Of a stretch of DNA of 9,953 nt, positions 1 to 5,954 are shown piece by piece. Position 1 is the first letter of the stretch; every line of letters begins with the position of its first letter. This DNA comes from Meridianimarinicoccus sp044221805. GTDB taxonomy: Bacteria > Pseudomonadota > Alphaproteobacteria > Rhodobacterales > Rhodobacteraceae. The stretch is taken from contig JBGAOK010000112.1 in the NCBI GenBank assembly GCA_044221805.1, positions 1 through 9,953 of the forward strand. The letters are read 5' to 3'. Both the position numbers and the translations under genes were made by a program. The notes under the pieces were generated by a model, which did not search any database, had not been told where the DNA came from, and worked only from the letters and a program-made list of their open reading frames with translations.

Positions 1-320
1 ACATCGACGTGCTGGAATGGTTCCTGGCCGATCCCGAGACCGAGGCGATCATCATGATCGGCGAGATCGGCGGCTCGGCCGAGGAAGACGCTACCGCCTT
101 CCTCGCCTCCGAGAAGAAGAAGGGCCGCTGGAAGCCGACCGCGGGCTTCATCGCCGGCCGCACCGCGCCTCCGGGCCGCCGCATGGGCCATGCCGGCGCG
201 ATCGTCGCCGGCGGCAAGGGCGGCGCCGAGGACAAGATCGAGGCGATGATGGCCGCCGGGATCGTGGTCGCCGACAGCCCCGCCGGCCTGGGCGAAGCCG
301 TCCTGAAGGCAATCGGCTGA
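1..320 (+). CDS. sucD: Succinyl-CoA ligase (ADP/GDP-forming) alpha subunit, C-terminal part
   Basis: This is the 3' end of a gene whose start lies before the window; the frame reads from base 3 and gives the last 105 residues up to the TGA at 318-320. The alpha subunit binds CoA and carries the phosphohistidine of the enzyme that turns succinyl-CoA plus NDP and phosphate into succinate, CoA and NTP. The visible part shows the family's C-terminal landmarks: an EIGGSAEEDA segment, FIAGRTAPPGRRMGHAGAI and an AGGKGGAEDK loop. The His of MGHAGAI (codon at 189-191) is the known phosphorylated residue in SucD proteins, and it is present. The C-terminus ends as expected for the family. sucC would be expected just upstream. 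sucA follows on the same strand after 286 bases, so both are probably in one operon. Confidence 0.96.
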   Translation, partial: IDVLEWFLADPETEAIIMIGEIGGSAEEDATAFLASEKKKGRWKPTAGFIAGRTAPPGRRMGHAGAIVAGGKGGAEDKIEAMMAAGIVVADSPAGLGEAVLKAIG

Positions 321-606
321 CCACAGGTTGACCGCTGGCGCCCACCGCGCCACGGTCGCCCCACCACGAACCGGGGTCGCGCGGGATCACCGCGCGCCAC
401 CCGCACAAAGGCCGACAATCCGGCGGCGTCAGTGCCGCCAGCACAGGGCGGAAACATGGGACGGAGACAGGCCGGTTCGACCGAAGGCCGCAAGACCCTG
501 CCACCTGGCAGCCGGTCCGGCACCGCCATGGCGCGCCGGCATCCACCGCCGGTTTCCCCCCGCGCCGTCCCGCCTGCCGTCCGCTGCATCCGCCCGAGGT
601 AACGCC
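321..606 (+). other. sucD-sucA intergenic region with two short hairpins
   Basis: I see no convincing gene in these 286 bases. The sequence can fold into at least two small GC-rich hairpins. One pairs CGCGCGG (378-384) with CCGCGCG (390-396) around a five-base loop. The other pairs GGCGGC (422-427) with GCCGCC (434-439) around a six-base loop. Neither is followed by a T-run, so a classical intrinsic terminator is not supported; mRNA processing or stability sites inside a polycistronic transcript are possible. I see no clear -35/-10 pair. The Shine-Dalgarno sequence of sucA (GAGGT, 596-600) lies at the end. Confidence 0.5.
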
Positions 607-3414
607 ATGACCGAACATTCCCCGAACGACATCTTCCGCGCGTCGTCCTTCCTGCAGGGCCAGAACGCCACCTATGTCGAACAGCTCTATGCCCGCTATG
701 CCGCCGACCCCGCCAGCGTGGACGCCGCCTGGGGCGAGTTCTTCCGCGCCCTCGGCGATGACGAGGCGACCGTGCGCGCCGATGCGCGGGGCCCGTCCTG
801 GGCCCGCCACGACTGGCCGGTGGCGCCCTCGGGCGACCTGATCGCGGCGCTGGACGGCCAGTGGCCGGCCGCCCCTGCCGCGGCCAAGGAAGTCAAGGCC
901 GCCGGCGACAAGATCAAGGCCAAGGCCGAGGAGAAGGGCGTCGCCATCACCGACGACCAGATCAAGCGCGCCGTGCTGGATTCGATCCGCGCGCTGATGA
1001 TCATCCGCGCCTACCGGATCCGCGGCCACCTGGTGGCCGACCTCGATCCGCTCGGCATGCGCGTGGTCACGCCGCACCCGGAACTCGACCCGGCGTCCTA
1101 CGGCTTCACCGAAGCCGACATGGACCGGCCGATCTTCATCGACAACGTGCTGGGGCTTCAGGTCGCCTCGATGCGCCAGATCCTCGCGATCGTGAAGCGC
1201 ACCTATTGCGGCACCTTCGCGCTTCAGTACATGCACATCTCGGACCCCGAGCAGGCCTCCTGGCTGAAGGAGCGGATCGAGGGTTTCGACAAGGAGATCA
1301 GGTTCACCCGTGAGGGCCGCCGCGCCATCCTGAACAAGCTGGTCGAGGCCGAAGGCTTCGAGAAGTTCCTTCAGGTCAAGTACATGGGGACCAAGCGCTT
1401 CGGCCTCGACGGCGGTGAATCGCTGATCCCGGCGATGGAGCAGATCATCAAGCGCGGCGGCGCCCTCGGCGTTCGCGACATCGTCATCGGCATGCCGCAC
1501 CGCGGCCGCCTGTCGGTGCTGGCCAACGTGATGAACAAGCCCTACCGGGCGATCTTCAACGAATTCCAGGGCGGCAGCTTCAAGCCCGAGGACGTCGAAG
1601 GTTCGGGCGACGTGAAGTACCACCTCGGCGCCTCGTCGGACCGCGCCTTCGACGGCAATTCGGTGCACCTGTCGCTGACCGCCAACCCCTCGCACCTCGA
1701 GGCGGTGAGCACCATGCATATCGTGGTGAACAACCAGATCGGCTTCACCACCGCGCCGCACTTCTCGCGCTCGTCGCCCTACCCCACCGACAACGCGCTG
1801 GTGGTCGAGGCGCCGATCTTCCACGTCAACGGCGACGACCCGGAAGCCGTGGTCCATGCCGCCCGCGTCGCCACCGAGTTCCGCCAGAAGTTCCACAAGG
1901 ACGTGGTGCTCGACATCTTCTGCTATCGCCGCTTCGGTCACAACGAAGGCGATGAACCGATGTTCACGCAGCCGGAGATGTACACCAAGATCAAGAAGCA
2001 CAAGACGACCCTGTCGCTCTATACCGAGCGGCTGGTGAAGGACGGCCTGATCCCCGAGGGCGAGATCGAGGACATGAAGGCCGCCTTCCAGGCCAGGCTG
2101 AACGCCGAATTCGACGCCGGGCGCGAGTTCCGCCCGAACAAGGCCGACTGGCTCGACGGCCGCTGGTCGCATCTGGACGCCCAGGCCCAGGAATACGACC
2201 GCGGCACCACCGCAGTGTCCGAGGCGACGTTCCAGACCGTCGCCACGGCGCTGACCCGCGTGCCGCAGGGCTTCAACCTGCACAAGACCGTGGGCCGGCT
2301 TCTGGAAGCCAAGAACCAGATGTTCGAGACCGGCACGGGCTTCGACTGGGCGACCGCCGAGGCGCTGGCCTTCGGCACCCTGGTGACGGAAGGCTTCCCG
2401 GTCCGGCTTTCCGGTCAGGACTGCACCCGCGGGACCTTCTCGCAGCGCCATTCGGCCTTCATCGACCAGGAGACCGAGGAACGCTACTACCCGCTGAACA
2501 ACATCCGCGAAGGCCAGGCCCGCTACGAGGTGATCGACTCCGCGCTCAGCGAATACGCGGTGCTCGGCTTCGAATATGGCTACAGCCTTGCGGAACCGAA
2601 CGCGCTGACCATGTGGGAAGCCCAGTTCGGCGACTTCGCCAACGGCGCGCAGATCATGTTCGACCAGTTCATCTCGTCGGGCGAACGCAAGTGGCTCCGG
2701 ATGTCGGGCCTTGTCTGCCTGCTGCCGCACGGCTTCGAAGGCCAGGGCCCCGAGCATTCCTCGGCCCGGCTCGAACGCTTCCTGCAGCTCTCGGCCGAGG
2801 ACAACTGGATCGTCGCCAACTGCTCGACCCCGGCGAACTACTTCCACATCCTGCGCCGACAGATCCACCGGTCGTTCCGCAAGCCGCTGATCCTGGTGAC
2901 GCCGAAATCACTGCTGCGCCACAAGCTCGCGGTGTCGAAGAAGGCCGACTTCCTGGAAGGCTCGTCCTTCCACAGGGTGCTCTGGGACGATGCGCAGATC
3001 GGCAACTCGGCCACGCAACTGGTCCCGGACGAGGAGATCAAGCGCGTCGTGATGTGCTCGGGCAAGGTCTATTACGACCTGCTGGAAGAACGCGACTCCC
3101 GTGGCATCACCGACGTCTACATCCTGCGCGTGGAACAGTTCTATCCGTTCCCGGCCATGTCGATGGTGCGCGAGCTTGACCGCTTCAAGAACGCCGACTT
3201 CGTCTGGTGCCAGGAAGAGCCGAAGAACCAGGGCGCCTGGACCTTCATCGAACCCAACATCGAATGGGTGCTGCGCCGGATCAAGGCGCAGAAGAAACGC
3301 CCGAAATATGCCGGTCGGGCGGCTTCGGCCTCGCCCGCGACCGGTCTCGCCAGCATGCACAAAGCCCAGCAAGAAGCGCTCGTGAACGACGCGCTGACGA
3401 TCAAAGGGAACTGA
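607..3414 (+). CDS. sucA: 2-oxoglutarate dehydrogenase E1 component with internal in-frame deletion
   Basis: Thiamine-diphosphate-dependent E1 of the 2-oxoglutarate dehydrogenase complex; it decarboxylates 2-oxoglutarate and succinylates the E2 lipoyl group. ATG at 607 is chosen because GAGGT at 596-600 sits six bases upstream and translation then begins with the family's N-terminal motif (SPNDIFRASSFLQGQNATYVE); the frame is open back to 328, but that part is not protein-like. Product: 935 aa. Recognisable in order are the E2-binding N-terminus (about 5-50), the E1 dehydrogenase domain with MPHRGRLSVLANV (His298) and VKYHLG (His339), the transketolase-like pyrimidine-binding domain (about 577-770, with LSGQDCTRGTFSQRHS and HGFEGQGPEHSSARLERFLQ), and the C-terminal domain. 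From memory, close relatives are about 985-990 aa. Here NPSHLEAV (ends Val367) is joined through Ser368 directly to TMHIVVNNQIGF. The intervening 55 or so residues, including the GDAA half of the GD...NN cofactor motif, are absent. The frame is kept. The product is predicted to be inactive unless the gap is an artefact. Confidence 0.95.
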   Translation: MTEHSPNDIFRASSFLQGQNATYVEQLYARYAADPASVDAAWGEFFRALGDDEATVRADARGPSWARHDWPVAPSGDLIAALDGQWPAAPAAAKEVKAAGDKIKAKAEEKGVAITDDQIKRAVLDSIRALMIIRAYRIRGHLVADLDPLGMRVVTPHPELDPASYGFTEADMDRPIFIDNVLGLQVASMRQILAIVKRTYCGTFALQYMHISDPEQASWLKERIEGFDKEIRFTREGRRAILNKLVEAEGFEKFLQVKYMGTKRFGLDGGESLIPAMEQIIKRGGALGVRDIVIGMPHRGRLSVLANVMNKPYRAIFNEFQGGSFKPEDVEGSGDVKYHLGASSDRAFDGNSVHLSLTANPSHLEAVSTMHIVVNNQIGFTTAPHFSRSSPYPTDNALVVEAPIFHVNGDDPEAVVHAARVATEFRQKFHKDVVLDIFCYRRFGHNEGDEPMFTQPEMYTKIKKHKTTLSLYTERLVKDGLIPEGEIEDMKAAFQARLNAEFDAGREFRPNKADWLDGRWSHLDAQAQEYDRGTTAVSEATFQTVATALTRVPQGFNLHKTVGRLLEAKNQMFETGTGFDWATAEALAFGTLVTEGFPVRLSGQDCTRGTFSQRHSAFIDQETEERYYPLNNIREGQARYEVIDSALSEYAVLGFEYGYSLAEPNALTMWEAQFGDFANGAQIMFDQFISSGERKWLRMSGLVCLLPHGFEGQGPEHSSARLERFLQLSAEDNWIVANCSTPANYFHILRRQIHRSFRKPLILVTPKSLLRHKLAVSKKADFLEGSSFHRVLWDDAQIGNSATQLVPDEEIKRVVMCSGKVYYDLLEERDSRGITDVYILRVEQFYPFPAMSMVRELDRFKNADFVWCQEEPKNQGAWTFIEPNIEWVLRRIKAQKKRPKYAGRAASASPATGLASMHKAQQEALVNDALTIKGN
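1705..1713 (+). other. Junction of the in-frame deletion in sucA
   Basis: The codons GTG-AGC-ACC (Val367-Ser368-Thr369) join two segments that are separated by about 56 residues in E. coli SucA and its alphaproteobacterial relatives. The missing stretch normally begins with a PVV(L/I)G segment, passes through the HGDAA and GQGVV motifs and ends at GG just before TMHIVVNNQ. Codon AGC can be explained either as the Ser/Asn codon after HLEAV or as a hybrid of AAC and GGC. The bases on both sides read as normal sucA sequence without frameshift, stop codon or foreign DNA. The exact length removed is inferred from remembered homologues, not measured. Confidence 0.85.
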
Positions 3415-3418
3415 CCCC

Positions 3419-4948
3419 ATGTCTATCGAAGTCCGTGTGCCCACCCTTGGCGAAAGCGTCTCGGAAGCGACCGTCGCCACCTGGTTCAAGAAGCCGGGCG
3501 ACACCGTGGCGGCCGACGAACTGCTGTGCGAACTCGAGACCGACAAGGTGACCGTCGAGGTCGCCGCCCCGGTCGCCGGCAAGCTGGCCGAGATCGTTGC
3601 CAAGGAAGGCGAGACCGTGGGCGTCGACGCCCTGCTCGCCAACATCGCCGAGGAAGGCGTCGCCGGTCCCGAGCCGGTCGAGCCGAAAGCCTCGGCCGAG
3701 GCCGCCGCGCCCGCACCCGCCGCGGCTGCGGCCAGCGTGGACGTGATGGTCCCGACCCTGGGCGAAAGCGTGTCCGAGGCGACCGTCTCGACCTGGTTCA
3801 AGAAGGTCGGCGACGCCGTCGCCCAGGACGAACTGCTGTGCGAGCTCGAGACCGACAAGGTCTCGGTCGAGGTTGCCTCGCCCGCCTCGGGCGTGCTGGC
3901 CGAAATCCTCGCCCCGGAAGGCACCACCGTGCTGGCCTCGGGCAAGCTGGCCGTGCTGGCCGCGGGGGCCGGCGCCGTTGTCGCCCCGGCGAAGTCGGCA
4001 ACCCAGACCGAACGCGACAGCTATGTCGAGGAAGTCCACGCCTCGAAGGCGGCCCGCGACGTCGAGAACGCCCCCTCGGCCAACAAGCTGATGGCCGAGA
4101 AGGGCCTCAGCCCGGCGCAGGTCACCGGCAGCGGCCGTGACGGCCGGGTGATGAAGGAAGACGTGATGAAGGCGCTGGCAACGCCGATCCCCGCTGCCGC
4201 CCCCGCCGCACCGGCCGCGCCCCGCGCCCCGGTCCTGGCCGAGGACGCCGTCCGCGAGGAACGGGTGAAGATGACCCGCCTGCGCCAGACCATCGCGCGC
4301 CGGCTCAAGGACGCCCAGAACAGCGCGGCGATGCTGACCACCTACAACGAGGTGGACATGACCGAGGTCATGGCGCTGCGCAACGAATACAAGGACATCT
4401 TCGAGAAGAAGCACGGCGTCCGCATGGGCTTCATGTCCTTCTTCACCAAGGCCTGCTGCATCGCCCTGAAAGAGGTTCCCGAGGTTAACGCCGAGATCGA
4501 CGGCACCGACATCGTCTACAAGAACTTCGTCCACATGGGCATCGCCGCCGGCACGCCGCAGGGCCTGGTGGTGCCGGTGCTGCGCGACGCCGACCAGAAG
4601 TCCTTCGCCGAGATCGAGAAGGAAATCGCCGAAAAGGGCAAGCGCGCCCGTGACGGCAAGCTTTCCATGGCCGAGATGCAGGGCGGCACCTTCACCATCT
4701 CGAACGGCGGCGTCTATGGCTCGCTGATGTCCTCGCCGATCCTGAACCCGCCGCAGTCGGGCATCCTCGGCATGCACAAGATCCAGGACCGGCCGATGGT
4801 CATCAAGGGGCAGATCGTGATCCGCCCGATGATGTACCTGGCGCTGAGCTATGACCACCGCATCGTCGACGGCAAGGGCGCCGTGACCTTCCTCGTCCGC
4901 GTCAAGGAAGCGCTCGAGGATCCGCGGCGGATGATCCTGGATCTCTGA
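3419..4948 (+). CDS. sucB: Dihydrolipoyllysine-residue succinyltransferase (E2o) with two lipoyl domains
   Basis: Core acyltransferase of the 2-oxoglutarate dehydrogenase complex; it moves the succinyl group from lipoyl-lysine to CoA. The 509-aa product starts four bases after the sucA stop, with AAGGGAA (3404-3410) as ribosome binding site inside the sucA end, which suggests translational coupling. Domains: lipoyl 1 (about 2-77, ETDK with Lys43), an Ala/Pro/Glu linker, lipoyl 2 (about 106-181, ETDK with Lys147), the peripheral-subunit-binding domain (about 215-252, with APSANKLMAEKG and GSGRDGRVMKEDV), a second Ala/Pro linker, and the catalytic domain (about 278-509). The catalytic SYDHRIVDG motif is intact (His480, Asp484), as is the ISNGGVYGSLMSSPILNPPQ segment. 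E. coli SucB has one lipoyl domain and about 405 aa; the extra domain explains the length and, from memory, is usual in Rhodobacteraceae. Nothing appears broken. Confidence 0.97.
   Translation: MSIEVRVPTLGESVSEATVATWFKKPGDTVAADELLCELETDKVTVEVAAPVAGKLAEIVAKEGETVGVDALLANIAEEGVAGPEPVEPKASAEAAAPAPAAAAASVDVMVPTLGESVSEATVSTWFKKVGDAVAQDELLCELETDKVSVEVASPASGVLAEILAPEGTTVLASGKLAVLAAGAGAVVAPAKSATQTERDSYVEEVHASKAARDVENAPSANKLMAEKGLSPAQVTGSGRDGRVMKEDVMKALATPIPAAAPAAPAAPRAPVLAEDAVREERVKMTRLRQTIARRLKDAQNSAAMLTTYNEVDMTEVMALRNEYKDIFEKKHGVRMGFMSFFTKACCIALKEVPEVNAEIDGTDIVYKNFVHMGIAAGTPQGLVVPVLRDADQKSFAEIEKEIAEKGKRARDGKLSMAEMQGGTFTISNGGVYGSLMSSPILNPPQSGILGMHKIQDRPMVIKGQIVIRPMMYLALSYDHRIVDGKGAVTFLVRVKEALEDPRRMILDL
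3437..3896 (+). repeat. Direct repeat encoding the tandem lipoyl domains of SucB
   Basis: Two copies lie 312 bases (104 codons) apart, roughly 3437-3584 and 3749-3896. At protein level residues 8-51 and 112-155 are identical at 38 of 44 positions, including PTLGESVSEATV and DELLCELETDKV. The C-terminal halves of the two domains have diverged much more. This pattern fits an old domain duplication whose lipoylation-site half is conserved or homogenised. Confidence 0.9.
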
Positions 4949-4957
4949 TCCGATTAC

Positions 4958-5006
4958 GGGCGCGGCCGGACGGTGTCTTCCCAGACAGTCCCGACCGTCT
5001 GCGCCC
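4958..5006 (+). repeat. Imperfect hairpin after sucB
   Basis: GGGCGC (4958-4963) can pair with GCGCCC (5001-5006), and GACGGT (4969-4974) with ACCGTC (4994-4999), with a five-base bulge on the left side. It begins ten bases after the sucB stop. No T-run follows, so it may be a processing or stability hairpin, or a partial terminator lowering expression of the downstream genes, rather than a strong terminator. Confidence 0.5.
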
Positions 5007-5059
5007 GGCCAGGTGCTGGCCCGATCCTGACGCAGGGGCATGAAGCAAGACGACGGCGG

Positions 5060-5085
5060 CAGGCGGTCGGCGACCGTCGCGCCTG
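5060..5085 (+). repeat. Short inverted repeat before the 89-aa gene
   Basis: CAGGCG (5060-5065) is complementary to CGCCTG (5080-5085); inside the loop CGGTC and GACCG offer a competing pairing. It ends 15 bases before the strong ribosome binding site at 5101. A role is not evident; chance is possible in DNA this GC-rich. Confidence 0.35.
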
Positions 5086-5112
5086 GCACGGGACCATGAC
5101 AGGGAGGAACGA

Positions 5113-5382
5113 ATGGCACATCAGATGATCTGGCAGGCGCAGGTGGCCGACTTCGACACCTGGGCCGCGGCCTTCAGGGACGACCACGAAAGCCGCGAGA
5201 CCGCCGGCCTCGGCACGCTGCAGATCTGGCGCGGCGCCGATGCCCCGGGCACGGCCTGGGTGCTGTTCCGGGTCAGCGATCCGGGCAAGGCGCAGGCCTA
5301 TCTCGGCTCGCCGGAACTGGCGCTGCACCGGGAAAGGGCCGGCGTGACCGCCCTGACCGCGACGCTTCTCGACACCGTCTGA
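5113..5382 (+). CDS. Small cytoplasmic protein, possibly ABM-like dimeric alpha-beta barrel
   Basis: An 89-aa protein starting at ATG 5113 behind a near-ideal ribosome binding site (AGGGAGGA, 5101-5108). There is no signal peptide or membrane segment. The layout is a strand-like start (HQMIWQAQVADF), a helix (DTWAAAFRDDHESRETAG), a strand (LGTLQIWRGAD), a second strand (AWVLFRVSD), a helix (PGKAQAYLGSPELALHRERAG) and a final strand (ALTATLLDTV). That beta-alpha-beta-beta-alpha-beta order, with FDTWAAAF near the start, resembles the ferredoxin-like fold of antibiotic-biosynthesis-monooxygenase (ABM) and related small dimeric proteins. This is a fold-level guess; no catalytic residue can be named. 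It lies 164 bases after sucB and 64 before the MAPEG gene, so it probably belongs to the same operon. The function is unknown. Confidence 0.8.
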   Translation: MAHQMIWQAQVADFDTWAAAFRDDHESRETAGLGTLQIWRGADAPGTAWVLFRVSDPGKAQAYLGSPELALHRERAGVTALTATLLDTV

Positions 5383-5446
5383 CAGACCGCGGTCTAACAG
5401 AACGCGCCGCCCGCCCGCCGGGCGCCGCCACCAAGGGAGCCGGGCC

Positions 5447-5842
5447 ATGCAGACCGAACTGAACATCCTTGCCATCTACGGCCTTCTGGTCGCGCTGACG
5501 CTGATCCTCCAGACGCTGGGCACCTTCCAGCAGCTGGGCATGGGATACCTGCTGTCGTCCCGCGACGAACACCGCACCGTGCAGGGCATCGCCGCCCGGC
5601 TCGAACGCGCCACCAACAATTCCATCACCGCGCTGGTGCTGTTCGCACCGGCCATCCTGCTTCTGGACGCGAAGGACGCCTTCACGCTCCAGACCCTGAC
5701 CGCGGCCAAGATCTTCCTGATCGCCCGGGTGGTCTACCTGCCGGCCTATGCCTTCCGGATCACCGGGCTCAGGACTCTGGCCTGGCTGGTCGGTTTCGCG
5801 GCCACGGCGGTCCTCTACCTGACCGCGCTGGCCTACTCCTGA
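5447..5842 (+). CDS. MAPEG-family integral membrane protein
   Basis: A 131-aa protein with four predicted membrane helices (about residues 5-27, 57-75, 85-103 and 109-129), the size and topology of the MAPEG family (membrane-associated proteins in eicosanoid and glutathione metabolism). ATG 5447 follows AAGGGAG at 5433-5439. The loop after the first helix (SSRDEHRTVQGIAARLERATNNS) leads to the R-A-x-x-N pattern typical of MAPEG helix 2 (Arg54, Asn58). The acidic residue usually found three positions after the Asn is Thr61 here. Many bacterial members have no known substrate, so glutathione-dependent activity should not be assumed. The gene sits between sucB and lpdA on the same strand and is probably cotranscribed with them. 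Confidence 0.88.
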   Translation: MQTELNILAIYGLLVALTLILQTLGTFQQLGMGYLLSSRDEHRTVQGIAARLERATNNSITALVLFAPAILLLDAKDAFTLQTLTAAKIFLIARVVYLPAYAFRITGLRTLAWLVGFAATAVLYLTALAYS

Positions 5843-5881
5843 CCAAGGCGCGCGCGCAGCGCGGCGGCACCTACGGGTCCA

Positions 5882-5903
5882 CTACAGGAAAACTACAGGA
5901 AAA
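5882..5903 (+). repeat. Perfect 11-bp tandem repeat upstream of lpdA
   Basis: The unit CTACAGGAAAA occurs twice without interruption (5882-5892 and 5893-5903). It is A-rich against a very GC-rich background and lies 51 bases before the lpdA start. It could be a regulator site, an unstructured A-rich leader, or the product of replication slippage. Confidence 0.9.
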
Positions 5904-5954
5904 CGACGCGAAACCGCAGCCGGTTCCGCCAGATAAACGCCCAAGGAGAAGACC

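Noticed and set aside
456..602. A 48-codon open frame ending in the sucA ribosome binding site (possible leader peptide)
   Set aside because: The ribosome binding site is weak, the product is Arg/Pro-rich and there is no run of regulatory codons. It is expected by chance in DNA with few stop codons.
328..606. N-terminal extension of sucA by 93 codons
   Set aside because: The extension is Arg/Pro/Ala-rich and unlike any E1. The ATG at 607 has a good ribosome binding site and matches the family N-terminus.
148..2868. A 906-codon open frame on the minus strand, antisense to sucA
   Set aside because: It is a shadow of GC-biased codons in sucA: the sense frame gives a clear E1 protein, while this one gives a Arg/Gly/His/Leu-rich sequence without any recognisable domain.
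3401..5119. A 572-codon minus-strand open frame opposite sucB
   Set aside because: It mirrors sucB codons, including the duplicated lipoyl part. The composition (His/Gly/Arg-rich) is typical of antisense frames in high-GC DNA.
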